This document shows positions 36,631 through 47,163 of a stretch of DNA of 57,109 nt, piece after piece. The stretch is from Pandoraea sp. (GTDB taxonomy: Bacteria > Pseudomonadota > Gammaproteobacteria > Burkholderiales > Burkholderiaceae). The DNA lies in contig NZ_SCSK01000037.1 of the NCBI RefSeq assembly GCF_004297875.1, forward strand, positions 1-57,109. Direction: 5' to 3'. The notes under the pieces are model-generated. The model was not told the origin of the DNA and made no database searches. It saw only the letters and a list, made by a program, of their open reading frames with translations. The first letter of the stretch is position 1, and the number at the start of each line of letters is the position of its first letter. A program made the position numbers and the translations under genes.

Positions 36631-36672
36631 ATGCCCGCTGCACCGCGTGTGCTGTCGGGCATTTTTCTTTTT
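36631..36672 (+). terminator. Intrinsic terminator after icd
   Basis: ATGCCCG (36631-36637) pairs with CGGGCAT (36656-36662), with an inner GCAC/GTGC pair, followed by TTTTCTTTTT. It is 67 bases after the icd stop. The rest of 36565-37033 holds no gene that I can support. Confidence 0.75.
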
Positions 36673-37033
36673 GCGCCGGCATGCGCTCGGCAACGGCGAG
36701 TGCGGCAAGCCTCGCCATGCAATGCGGTAATCGCGCCGAAGGGTTGTGGGTGTATGCTTGAAAAAAGCGCTGACAAGCCTGTTCGTGAACCGGGCGCGGC
36801 GCTGGGCCGGTCGCGCCGTCGCAGGCGCGGCATGGTTCGGCGCGGCCCGCGCGGGGCGAATCCGATTCGGATTGTTTCGCATTGATTCGCCTCGGTTCGC
36901 GACGCTTGCAACGCCCGGGTGATCCGGCGCCAACCCTCGCCGACCGAGCTGGCCGCAGCCACGTGGCGGCTCGGGGGTGTCGCACGAGGCCGGATTCGTT
37001 CATGCGTTTGACTCTTGAGGCGGTAGGCTACCT

Positions 37034-38920
37034 ATGAGCGCGAGGCAAGCGGATGCCCAGCCCCCCGACGAGTCCACGGCGCAGGCCGCGCCGGCGGACG
37101 CGATTCCTCGCCATCTCGGCGACTTCACTGTAACCTCGCGCACGTTCTATATTTCGCTGTTCGCGTGCGTGATCGGTGCGGCCAGCGGGCTCATCGCCTG
37201 GGCTCTGCTGCGCCTGATCGGCCTGATCACCAACCTGGTTTTCTATCAGCGCTTTGAAGTCGGCCTGGTTGCGCCTGGCGCCACCCATCACCCGGCGGCG
37301 CTGATTTTGCTGGCGCCCGTGCTGGGCGGCGTTCTGGTGGGACTGATGGCGCGCTACGGGTCCGAGGCGATTCGCGGGCACGGCATGCCGGAGGCGATCG
37401 ACGCCATTTTGCGCGGCGGCAGCAAGATCAAGCCGCGCGTTGCGCTGCTCAAGCCGATCTCGGCGGCGATCGCGATCGGCACAGGCGGCCCGTTCGGCGC
37501 CGAAGGGCCGATCATCATGACCGGCGGCGCCTTTGGCTCGCTGCTTGCGCAATTTTTCAGTTTCGCCGCCGATGAGCGCAAGACGTTGCTGGTGGCCGGC
37601 GCGGCTGCCGGCATGGCGGCCACCTTCAACGCCCCGCTGGCATCGCTGTTGCTGGCTGTCGAGCTGCTGCTTTTCGAGTGGCGCCCGCGCAGCTATTTGC
37701 CGGTGGCCGCGGCCGTGGTGATGGCCGCCATCGTGCGCGTTCCGCTGCTTGGCGGCCAGCCGATTTTTCCGGTGCCGGTGCAGGCGCCCATGCTCACGCC
37801 GCTGGAATACCTGCTGTGCGTGCTGTGCGGTGCGACCGGCGGCTTCCTGGCGCTGGTCGCCACGCAACTGGTATATTTGTCCGAAGACATATTCCGCAAG
37901 TTGCCGATCCATTGGATGTGGTGGCCCGCGATCGGGGGCCTGATCGTCGGTGTGGGCGGCCTGATCGAGCCGCGCGCGCTGGGCGTCGGCTACGACGTGA
38001 TCGACCTGCTGCTCACCGGCGGCGCTACGCTCTCGTTGATCGTCGGCATCCTGATCGTCAAGACGCTGATCTGGTCGCTGTCGCTCGGCTCGGGAACCTC
38101 GGGCGGGGTGCTCGCGCCGACCTTCATGATCGGCGCGGCGCTCGGCGGCCTGCTGTCGCTCGTGTTCCCCGCCGTGGCGCCCGGCTTCTGGCCGCTGGTA
38201 TGCCTGGCGGCCGTGGTCGGCGGCGTCATGCGCTCGCCGCTGACGGGCGTGATCTTCGCGCTGGAGCTGACCCACGACTGGCCGGCGCTGCTGCCCCTGG
38301 CGATCTCGTCGAGCTGTGCCTTTGGCCTGTCGGCGCTGCTGCTCAAGCGTTCGGTGCTGACCGAGAAGGTGGTGCGCAAGGGCCTTCACCTGACGCGCGA
38401 ATACTCGATCGACCCGCTCGAAGTGCTGATGGTGCGCGAGGTCATGCAGCGCGACTTCATCAGTTTCCGGTGCGGCACGCCGCTGCGTGAAGCGGCTGTC
38501 GGATTCGCCTCGACCCAGCGCCATCTGCGCGACGTGCAGAACCGCCAGCGGGTCTACCCGGTGCTCGACGAGGCCAATCTGCTGGCCGGCATCGTCACGC
38601 GCCGCGATATGCTGGGCGCCGCGCTGGCCGACGACATTCCGCCCGAGACGCTCATCGATTCGGTCATGGTGCAGACGCCAATGGTCTGCTACCCCGACAT
38701 GACGCTGCGTGAGGCGGCCTATCTCTACGCCGAAAAGCATGTGACGCGCGTGCCGGTCGTCACGCGCGAGAACCCCCGCAAGGTCATCGGCATGCTGACG
38801 CTGGTCGACTTGCTCGAAGCGCGTTTGCGCGACCTGCAGGAGGAACGCCTGCAGGAGCGCGTGCTCAGCGTGCGGCGCATCTTCCGTCTGTCCGGCGGGC
38901 GCCTGCGCATCAAGGATTAG
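37034..38920 (+). CDS. ClC-family chloride channel/antiporter with CBS domains, first copy
   Basis: A 628-residue membrane protein. The ClC core shows the anion-pathway motifs RGHGMPEAIDAI (where E. coli ClC has GSGIPE), GTGGPFGAEGPII (gating Glu kept), and GSGTSGGVLAPTFMIGAALGG. A pair of CBS domains (about 460-610; VREVMQRDFISF, VYPVLDEANLLAGIVTRRDM, VPVVTREN) forms a cytoplasmic regulatory tail. His in place of Ser in the first motif is common in this bacterial CBS-bearing subgroup. Whether it is a channel or a Cl-/H+ exchanger cannot be decided. A close paralogue follows at 39507 with a MarR gene between. Confidence 0.92.
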   Translation: MSARQADAQPPDESTAQAAPADAIPRHLGDFTVTSRTFYISLFACVIGAASGLIAWALLRLIGLITNLVFYQRFEVGLVAPGATHHPAALILLAPVLGGVLVGLMARYGSEAIRGHGMPEAIDAILRGGSKIKPRVALLKPISAAIAIGTGGPFGAEGPIIMTGGAFGSLLAQFFSFAADERKTLLVAGAAAGMAATFNAPLASLLLAVELLLFEWRPRSYLPVAAAVVMAAIVRVPLLGGQPIFPVPVQAPMLTPLEYLLCVLCGATGGFLALVATQLVYLSEDIFRKLPIHWMWWPAIGGLIVGVGGLIEPRALGVGYDVIDLLLTGGATLSLIVGILIVKTLIWSLSLGSGTSGGVLAPTFMIGAALGGLLSLVFPAVAPGFWPLVCLAAVVGGVMRSPLTGVIFALELTHDWPALLPLAISSSCAFGLSALLLKRSVLTEKVVRKGLHLTREYSIDPLEVLMVREVMQRDFISFRCGTPLREAAVGFASTQRHLRDVQNRQRVYPVLDEANLLAGIVTRRDMLGAALADDIPPETLIDSVMVQTPMVCYPDMTLREAAYLYAEKHVTRVPVVTRENPRKVIGMLTLVDLLEARLRDLQEERLQERVLSVRRIFRLSGGRLRIKD

Positions 38921-38974
38921 GCTTTTTCATGCAAAAGCGGGACGCTGCCCGTCGCTCGGGGTTCCGGCAAATAG

Positions 38975-38987
38975 ATCACATTGTGAT
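38975..38987. promoter_or_regulatory. Palindrome upstream of marR-type gene
   Basis: ATCACATTGTGAT is a perfect inverted repeat (6-base arms, 1-base centre) in a short AT-rich island between the first ClC gene and the MarR gene; a likely MarR or general operator. TATATT just after it (38986-38991) could be a -10 element. Confidence 0.5.
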
Positions 38988-39096
38988 ATATTCTCGTTCC
39001 ATCGAGCCCGGGTCGATCATGGACGTCGATGCGTGGCGCTGGCGATCGGGCGAAGCGGCTGCATTGCAGGGGCTCGACGCCAGAGGAAATGCATTG

Positions 39097-39501
39097 ATGG
39101 ATATCGGCAAACGGGATTTCGAGACGCTTTCCGAGCTCCGCTATCGGTTGCGTTGCTTCCAGCGCTTTAGCGAGAACGCGGCCCAACAGGCCGGTATCAC
39201 GCCGCACCAATATCTTTTGCTCTTGCACCTCAAGGGCTTTCCGGAGCGCAATTGGGCCACTGTGGGCGAGCTGGCCGAGCGGCTGCAGATGAGCCACCAC
39301 GGCGTTGTGGCGCTGGTGTCGCGCGCGCAGAAGCTTCAGCTGGTGTCGCGCAAGAGCAGTTCGCTCGACCGGCGCCAGGTCGAGGTGCATTTATTGGCGC
39401 GCGGCGAATACTTCCTGCGCGCGCTGGCGGCCCGGCATCGGGCCGAACTCGAGACGCTTGAAAAAATATTTAAAACCTCTGACTTCTGTATCAACCACTG
39501 A
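39097..39501 (+). CDS. MarR-family regulator
   Basis: A 134-residue winged-helix protein: LRCFQRFSENAAQQAGITPH, QYLLLLHLKGFPERNWATVG, ELAERLQMSHHGVVALVSRA, and the wing SRKSSSLDRRQVEVHLLARG. The Met at 39097 (with AGAGGA upstream) gives the usual MarR length; an in-frame Met at 39019 would add 26 residues. It ends 5 bases before the second ClC gene, so it is cotranscribed with it and probably controls it through the palindrome at 38975. Ligand unknown. Confidence 0.85.
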   Translation: MDIGKRDFETLSELRYRLRCFQRFSENAAQQAGITPHQYLLLLHLKGFPERNWATVGELAERLQMSHHGVVALVSRAQKLQLVSRKSSSLDRRQVEVHLLARGEYFLRALAARHRAELETLEKIFKTSDFCINH

Positions 39502-39506
39502 ATTCC

Positions 39507-41282
39507 ATGCATTCTCTTAAGCGCGATTTCGCAGCCAATTCCGGACTGCTCGGCATCTCCCTGCTCGCCGCCGTCGTCGGCGCGCTCGGCACGCCGACGG
39601 CCTGGGTGCTGCTCAAGCTGATTTACTTCTTTACCAATCTGTTTTTTTACCAGACGTTCTCCTTCGCGCTGCGCTCGCCGGCGGACAATCACCTTGGGCT
39701 GTGGGTGATCGCGATGCCGGCCATCGGCGGGTTGGTCGTCGGCGTGATCGCGCGCTTCGGCTCCGACAAGATTCGCGGGCACGGCATCCCCGAAGCCATC
39801 GAGGCGATTCTGTTCGGCAAGAGCCGCATGTCGCCGAAAGTCGCGGTGCTCAAGCCGATTTCGTCGGGCATCGTCATCGGCAGCGGCGGCCCGTTCGGTG
39901 CGGAAGGCCCGATCATTATGACGGGTGGTGCGATCGGTTCGTTGATTGCGCAGCACTTCAAGCTCACCGCGGCCGAGCGCAAAACGCTGCTGGTCGCCGG
40001 CGCCGGCGCGGGCATGACGGCCATTTTCGGCACCCCGGTAGCGGCCGTGCTGCTGGCGGTAGAGCTGCTGCTGTTCGAATGGCGCCCGCGCAGCCTGCTG
40101 CCGGTCATCGTGGCCTGCTCGGTGGCCGATTTCACGCGGGTGTTCGTGTTCGAGGCCGGTCCGCTCTTTCCGCTGCAGACCGGCACGCTTGGCATCGCGG
40201 CGCTGGCCTCCTGCGTGGTCGCCGGCCTGCTGGGCGGCGGCCTGTCGGCGCTGATGACCGCCGCGCTGCACAAGATCGAAAGCACCTTCGAGAAACTGCC
40301 GGTGCATTGGATGTGGTGGCCGGCCATCGGCGGCGTGCTGGTGGGCGTTGGCGGCTACCTTCAACCGCGCGCGCTGGGCGTGGGCTACGACGTCATCGCC
40401 GACCTGCTCAATGCGCATCTGGCGGTCAGCAGCGCGCTGGCGCTGCTGGTGGTCAAGGCGATCATCTGGTCGATCGCGCTGGGCTCGACTACTTCCGGCG
40501 GCGTGCTGGCCCCGTTGCTGATGATCGGCGCCGGCCTGGGCACCGTGCTCGCCCCGGTGCTGCCCGGCGGCGGCTCGCATGTCTGGCCGCTGGTATGCAT
40601 GGCCGCAGTGCTCGCGGGCGTGCTTGGCGCGCCGCTCACGGCGACGATCTTCTCGCTGGAACTCACGCATGACGTCAATGCGCTGCTGCCGCTGCTGCTG
40701 GCCACCGGCATCTCGTACGGCTTCACGGTGCTGGCGATGAAGCGCTCGATCATGACCGAGAAAATCGCTCGGCGCGGTTTTCATATCTACCGCGAATACA
40801 GTGTCGATCCGCTCGAGCGGCAATACGTCGAAGATGTGATGACGCGCGATGTGCAATCCATTCCCGCCGCCATGACGATCGGCCAGACGCTGGCGACCTA
40901 TTTCGGCCCGCAGCAAATGCACCGCGCATTCCCGGTGGTCGACGACCAACAGCACGTGATTGGCATGCTCGATCGGGCCACGCTGCTCAAACAGGAAAAC
41001 CACGAGGCGGCAGTGCGCACGCTCTATGGCGCCAATCCCCCGCTGGTAGCCGTGCCAGGCGAGACCTGCCGCGAGGTCGCCGCTTGCCTTGCCACGCACG
41101 CGCTCGAGCGCCTGCCAGTGGTCGAGCGTGCCGGTTCGACCCGCCTGATAGGCATCATCGCCCGCAGCGATCTGGTCAAGCCGTCGCGCACCTGGCTCGA
41201 CGAGGAGCAAAAGCGCGAGCGGCTCATGGGACATGCGGCAATGCGCTGGCGGCGCAGAAAGCCCACCGAAAAGTCCGTGTAG
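39507..41282 (+). CDS. ClC-family chloride channel/antiporter with CBS domains, second copy
   Basis: A 591-residue paralogue of the protein at 37034, with the same motifs: RGHGIPEAIEAI, GSGGPFGAEGPIIM, GSTTSGGVLAPLLMIGAGLG and a CBS pair (VEDVMTRDVQSIP, AFPVVDDQQHVIGMLDRATL, ERLPVVERAG). Around the pore the two are nearly identical (LLAVELLLFEWRPRS and KLPxHWMWWPAIGG in both), but the CBS tails diverge. They could form heterodimers, or answer different signals. It follows the MarR gene by 5 bases. Confidence 0.92.
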   Translation: MHSLKRDFAANSGLLGISLLAAVVGALGTPTAWVLLKLIYFFTNLFFYQTFSFALRSPADNHLGLWVIAMPAIGGLVVGVIARFGSDKIRGHGIPEAIEAILFGKSRMSPKVAVLKPISSGIVIGSGGPFGAEGPIIMTGGAIGSLIAQHFKLTAAERKTLLVAGAGAGMTAIFGTPVAAVLLAVELLLFEWRPRSLLPVIVACSVADFTRVFVFEAGPLFPLQTGTLGIAALASCVVAGLLGGGLSALMTAALHKIESTFEKLPVHWMWWPAIGGVLVGVGGYLQPRALGVGYDVIADLLNAHLAVSSALALLVVKAIIWSIALGSTTSGGVLAPLLMIGAGLGTVLAPVLPGGGSHVWPLVCMAAVLAGVLGAPLTATIFSLELTHDVNALLPLLLATGISYGFTVLAMKRSIMTEKIARRGFHIYREYSVDPLERQYVEDVMTRDVQSIPAAMTIGQTLATYFGPQQMHRAFPVVDDQQHVIGMLDRATLLKQENHEAAVRTLYGANPPLVAVPGETCREVAACLATHALERLPVVERAGSTRLIGIIARSDLVKPSRTWLDEEQKRERLMGHAAMRWRRRKPTEKSV

Positions 41283-41382
41283 CGTCGTGGCGGCCGTCGG
41301 GGCGGCCACGGATGAGGGCTGGGAGCGCATACAATAGGGGGCCAAGACGTTTTTGTCGAACCATCCGATGGAGATCGCCCCC

Positions 41383-41766
41383 ATGAAGCCAGCCCGCATG
41401 CTCGCCCTGCTATGCGCCGCCGCCGCGCTGTCGGCAGTCAGTCCGCTATACGCCCAGAGCAATCTCGGCTTTCTGCACGACACCCCGATGACCTTCCTGC
41501 AGGACCGCGACAGCGATGCCCTTTACCAGTCGGTCGCCAATGTGGCCGAGCACAATCGCGACGGACAGACCACGCGCTGGAGCAACGAGGGCACGGGCAA
41601 CCCGGTGGTGGTGACGGCGGCCATCACGCCGCAAAAGACCGTCAAGACGGTGACCCAGACCTGCCGCGACCTGGTCGTGGTGCTGTACAGCAAGGGGCAG
41701 AAGCAGGCCTTTTACCCCAACCTGTGCAGGACCGCCGATGGGAAGTGGCAACTGACGCGGCGTTAA
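41383..41766 (+). CDS. Secreted surface-antigen-like protein
   Basis: A 127-residue protein with a signal peptide (MLALLCAAAALSAVSPLYAQ) and a mature domain (FLHDTPMTFLQDRDSDALYQ, then GTGNPVVVTAA, TCRDLVVVLYSKGQKQAF and CRTADGKWQLTRR) of the small surface-antigen type (RT0821/Lpp0805-like), which is related to the C-terminal part of 17-kDa antigens. Two Cys probably form a disulfide. Function unknown. The Met at 41383 is chosen to begin the signal peptide. Confidence 0.75.
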   Translation: MKPARMLALLCAAAALSAVSPLYAQSNLGFLHDTPMTFLQDRDSDALYQSVANVAEHNRDGQTTRWSNEGTGNPVVVTAAITPQKTVKTVTQTCRDLVVVLYSKGQKQAFYPNLCRTADGKWQLTRR

Positions 41767-41836
41767 TCCACAACGCCCCAGTGCCGGGGCGGTCGGACGC
41801 GCCGCCGCCGGCCGGGGCATGATTCGGAGAACTCCC

Positions 41837-42673
41837 ATGTGCCGCTGGCTTGCCTATACCGGAAACCCCATCCAGCTCGAGACGGTCGTGTTTCGGGCCA
41901 AGCACTCGCTGATCGATCAAAGCCTGCACTCGCGCATGGGCGCGACTACCACCAACGGTGACGGCTTCGGCATCGGCTGGTACGGCCAGCCGCACGAAGC
42001 GCCGTTTCTTTACCGCAGCGTGAGCCCCGCCTGGCACGACCGCAATTTACGCGAGGCCGCGCGTGCGATTCGCTCGCCGCTGTTCATCGCCCATATTCGC
42101 GCGGCCACCGAGACGCCGGTGCAGGAGACCAATTGCCACCCGTTTCGCCATAACCGCTGGCTGTTCGCGCACAACGGGTTGATTCGCGACTTCCACGCCT
42201 TGCGTCGCGACCTGATGCTGAGCATCGATCCGGCGCTGTTCGGGGCGATCGAAGGGTCGACCGACTCGGAGGTGATGTTCTACCTGGCGCTGACGTACGG
42301 GCTCGAGCAGCAGCCGGTTGCCGCGCTCGAACGCATGGCCGGGCGCATCGAGCAGATCGCCGCCAGCCACGGCGTCGAGAATCCGCTCAACATGACGGTC
42401 TGCGCGACCGACGGCGAGCAGATCGTGGCGGTGCGCTACTCCAGCGAGCATCAGTCGCGCACGCTGTTTCACAGCACATCTTTCAAGCATCTGCATGAGC
42501 TCTACCCGCACGATCCGCGTATCAGCGCGGTCGGCGAAGACGCCTTCCTGGTGCTCTCCGAGCCGCTGGTCGATCTGCACGACGCGTGGGAAGCGATCCC
42601 GGAGAGCACGGCCGTGGTCGCGCGCCGCGGCAAAATCACGCAACAGGTGTTCGCGCCGCGCGTGCGGAGTTGA
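41837..42673 (+). CDS. Class II glutamine amidotransferase (YafJ-like)
   Basis: A 278-residue Ntn-type amidotransferase. The start at 41837 is fixed by the chemistry: Met is removed so Cys2 (MCRWLAYTGNPIQLE) becomes the nucleophile. Other family points are HSLIDQSLHSRMGATTTNGD, GFGIGWYG, FIAHIRAATETPVQETNCHP, FAHNGLIRDF and EGSTDSEVMFYL. It has the glutaminase half only and no second catalytic domain, as in YafJ/EgtC. The acceptor is unknown; no egt genes are nearby, so ergothioneine synthesis is not supported. Confidence 0.93.
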   Translation: MCRWLAYTGNPIQLETVVFRAKHSLIDQSLHSRMGATTTNGDGFGIGWYGQPHEAPFLYRSVSPAWHDRNLREAARAIRSPLFIAHIRAATETPVQETNCHPFRHNRWLFAHNGLIRDFHALRRDLMLSIDPALFGAIEGSTDSEVMFYLALTYGLEQQPVAALERMAGRIEQIAASHGVENPLNMTVCATDGEQIVAVRYSSEHQSRTLFHSTSFKHLHELYPHDPRISAVGEDAFLVLSEPLVDLHDAWEAIPESTAVVARRGKITQQVFAPRVRS

Positions 42674-42703
42674 CGCGCCGGTGCGTGGCCGGCCGTCGTC
42701 CGG

Positions 42704-43162
42704 CTACGCGCGTTTGCCGGCGGCGCGCGTGCGCGGCTTCGCCGCTGCCGAGGCCGTAGCGCCCTGGCGCAATTTGTCGAGTACGCGCCGGGTGGCTACC
42801 TTGCAGTCTTCGCCTTCGGTCTTGTGCGTGATGTCGTCGATGAGCGTACGCAGGTGGCGCTTGCTTTGCGCCAGGCGTCGTTCCAGCAACTCGATCTCGT
42901 CGATTTTGCGCTGAATGGTCTCGAGCAGCGCCGCATGTGGCCATGCTTCCAGATCGGGCGGCAAGACTGCCCGGATTTCCTCCAGCGAAAACCCGGCGCC
43001 TTGCGCGCAGTTGATGATTTCCAGGCGAGTCAGGGTTTGCGGATCGTATTCGCGATACCCGTTGGACTGGCGCTGCGCGGGCGGCAGCAAGCCCTGCGCT
43101 TCGTAGAAGCGGATTCGTGAGGCGGCAAGGCCGCTCAGTTTCGCCAATTCGCCGATTTTCAT
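42704..43162 (-). CDS. MerR-family regulator divergent from a flavin oxidoreductase
   Basis: A 152-residue MerR-type protein: MKIGELAKLSGLAASRIRFY winged helix, coiled-coil (ALLETIQRKIDEIELLERRL), and an Ala/Arg-rich tail. Cys52 and Cys119 are present but not in a metal-site pattern, so the inducer is probably an electrophile, quinone or drug, as in other MerR regulators beside flavin oxidoreductases. It faces the gene at 43238 across a 75-base gap with a strong palindrome and a 19-bp-spacer promoter, its expected target. Confidence 0.9.
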   Translation of the reverse strand: MKIGELAKLSGLAASRIRFYEAQGLLPPAQRQSNGYREYDPQTLTRLEIINCAQGAGFSLEEIRAVLPPDLEAWPHAALLETIQRKIDEIELLERRLAQSKRHLRTLIDDITHKTEGEDCKVATRRVLDKLRQGATASAAAKPRTRAAGKRA

Positions 43163-43178
43163 GACGTTTTCCCGGTGC

Positions 43179-43209
43179 TTGACATTAAAGTTAACTTTAA
43201 AGTTAAGGT
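43179..43209 (+). promoter_or_regulatory. MerR-type promoter with palindromic operator
   Basis: TTGACA (43179-43184), a 19-base spacer, and TAAGGT (43204-43209). The spacer begins with the 16-base perfect palindrome TTAAAGTTAACTTTAA (43185-43200), whose core AAGTTAACTT also occurs in the SoxR box. The 19-bp spacing is the hallmark of MerR-family activation. Confidence 0.85.
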
Positions 43210-43237
43210 TGCTCGGTCGTCAATCGAGGAAATACCG

Positions 43238-45600
<2,363 letters not shown>

Positions 45601-45651
45601 TCAGGCGCGCCACCAGCGATAGAGATTTTGCGTGGTCGGTTCGCGGTTCAT
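45601..45651 (-). CDS. Candidate trpS leader peptide with tandem Trp codons
   Basis: A 16-codon ORF reading MNREPTTQNLYRWWRA and then TGA. Two adjacent TGG codons (45615-45610) stand 3 codons before the end. Trp is the rarest residue, so a tandem pair in a 16-residue ORF ahead of trpS, followed by alternative hairpins and a terminator, is the hallmark of ribosome-mediated attenuation. A ribosome stalled at the Trp codons would leave GGCGGC (45596-45591) free to block the terminator; one that reaches the stop codon would cover it. No Shine-Dalgarno site is seen; the ATG may lie at the transcript 5' end. Confidence 0.7.
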   Translation of the reverse strand: MNREPTTQNLYRWWRA

Positions 45652-45657
45652 GGGATG

Positions 45658-45663
45658 AGTATA
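45658..45663 (-). promoter_or_regulatory. Likely -10 element of the trpS transcript
   Basis: TATACT (45663-45658, minus strand) lies 6 bases before the leader ATG, which would place the transcript start close to that ATG. No convincing -35 is visible in the GC-rich DNA upstream. Confidence 0.5.
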
Positions 45664-45695
45664 GCGCGGCGGCAGCGCGCCCGCACGAACATCAA

Positions 45696-46319
45696 TCAGC
45701 GAAACCGTGCCAGGGACGGATTGGTGATCGGCTGCTCGGGCAAATTCAGTATGCCCGGCAACGCGCTCAGATGCGGCAGGCCATCGAGACTGGCCCAGCG
45801 TCCATCGCCGGTTTTGTAAATGATGGCCGGCGTGCCGTCGAATCCGAACGACGTGAACAGTTTGGCGTTGGCGTCGAGCTTGGCCTTCGTCGCCGCCGGT
45901 ACCTTCGCCAGTGGCGCGATGCCGCCCGATTCCTTTTCCTCCGAGAATTTCGTCTCGAGCTCATGCAGCAGTGCAGGGCCGTTGGCTGCCTGCAGCAATG
46001 CCGCGGCCTTGCCGGCGGAGTCCGGTTTCAGAAAACCCATGGGGATCCAGTGCACCTGCAAACCGGCCGCCTCATAGGGTTGGAGAGCTTCCCAGGTGTA
46101 ATGGCAGAAGATGCAATTGGGATCCATGAAGACGTAAATCGTCGATTTGACGTGAGCGCCCGAGGCGCCCTCGACGATCGCCGGGGCGTGCTCGAACGAT
46201 GCGGCAGCCGAGGCGGGCATGTAATTCGGCGGCGGCTGCGTCGCGGCGATGGCCAGGCAAGATACCGCGCCAGTTGCGGCGATAGCGGTGATAGCGGCAA
46301 GTTTCATAAATCTCAACAT
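45696..46319 (-). CDS. dsbG: DsbG/DsbC-like thiol:disulfide interchange protein
   Basis: A 207-residue secreted protein. Signal peptide (LAAITAIAATGAVSCLAIAA), then a thioredoxin-fold catalytic domain with IYVFMDPNCIFCHYTW (active-site CIFC) and GFDGTPAIIYKTGDG carrying the cis-Pro. The usual N-terminal dimerisation domain of DsbC/DsbG is much shortened or missing, so it may act as a monomer. The start may be Met 46319 or 46307. It should isomerise or protect periplasmic thiols. Stands 33 bases upstream of the trpS promoter. Confidence 0.82.
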   Translation of the reverse strand: MLRFMKLAAITAIAATGAVSCLAIAATQPPPNYMPASAAASFEHAPAIVEGASGAHVKSTIYVFMDPNCIFCHYTWEALQPYEAAGLQVHWIPMGFLKPDSAGKAAALLQAANGPALLHELETKFSEEKESGGIAPLAKVPAATKAKLDANAKLFTSFGFDGTPAIIYKTGDGRWASLDGLPHLSALPGILNLPEQPITNPSLARFR

Positions 46320-46428
46320 AAACGGCTCCGATTCGATGCGAAGTGAACTTTACCACCGAGCGCGATGACCCGTTTGGCGCGGCTGCACCGTTGGCTTGCG
46401 CACCCGGGCCGGGCCGCTGCGACGCCGG

Positions 46429-47163
46429 CTACCACGGCAGGCGCTGGCCGTCGTAGGCCCAGAAGCTGCCGGTCTCGTGAGCGGGCAAGCCGTCGAGCAC
46501 CCGCAGCAGTTCACCGGCCGCCTGCGTCGCCGGCCGCTTGTTGCGCGCCATCTGGAAAGGCGCCGATAGTGGCGAGTCGACGGTGCCGGGGTGAAGCGCT
46601 GCCACCACCGTCTGCGGGTGCGTGCGCGCCAGCTCGATGGCCGCCGTCTTGAGCATCATGTTCAGCGCGGCCTTGGAGGCGCGATAGCCATACCAGCCGC
46701 CCAGGCGATTGTCGGTGATGCTGCCGACCTTGGCCGACAGCACGCCGACGAGACTGCGCTCGTGCCGCGCGAGCAATGGCGAGAAATGCGCCAGCGCCAC
46801 GGCCGGACCGAAGGCGTTGATCGCGAAGCTGGCCGTCAGCTGATCGTAGTTGAGCTGGCCCAGCCGCTTTTCCGGCAAGCCATGCGCGCCGTGCAGCATG
46901 CCGGTGGCAATGATCAGCAAATGCAGGGGCCCCTGCTCGCGCAATTGGGCAGCCGCATTTGCGATGCTCGCTTCGTCTTCGAAGTCCACCGCAGGCATGC
47001 CGTGCCGGCTGAGCGTCAGCACCTGGGCGCAGCGCGCATCACGCTGGAGATGGGCGACCATCGCCGCGCCGATCGCGCCGGACGCGCCGATGACCAGCGC
47101 GCGATAGTTCGGTGGCAGGGAGTGCATCGTGTCCATGGCGTGAGTCGTCGTCGAGAGGTTCAT
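46429..47163 (-). CDS. Short-chain dehydrogenase at the end of the photolyase operon
   Basis: A 244-residue SDR: cofactor loop VIGASGAIGAAMVAHLQRDA, the segment LLIIATGMLH, and the catalytic YGYRASKAALNMM (YxxxK). The start at 47163 overlaps the photolyase stop (ATGA), so it is translationally coupled. SDRs of the C-factor/CsgA type accompany photolyase clusters in other proteobacteria, with unknown substrate. No Ser is obvious in the usual place other than in GVLSAKVGSI. Confidence 0.88.
   Translation of the reverse strand: MNLSTTTHAMDTMHSLPPNYRALVIGASGAIGAAMVAHLQRDARCAQVLTLSRHGMPAVDFEDEASIANAAAQLREQGPLHLLIIATGMLHGAHGLPEKRLGQLNYDQLTASFAINAFGPAVALAHFSPLLARHERSLVGVLSAKVGSITDNRLGGWYGYRASKAALNMMLKTAAIELARTHPQTVVAALHPGTVDSPLSAPFQMARNKRPATQAAGELLRVLDGLPAHETGSFWAYDGQRLPW

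Noticed and set aside
34147..36933. A very long minus-strand reading frame opposite icd
   Set aside because: It mirrors the icd gene in high-GC DNA, has His/Arg/Ala-rich composition and no recognisable domain.
41283..41310. Hairpin-like sequence after the second ClC gene
   Set aside because: Pairing is imperfect and no T-run follows.
39336..41483. A 715-codon minus-strand frame opposite the second ClC gene
   Set aside because: Antisense shadow with Gln/His/Arg-rich composition.
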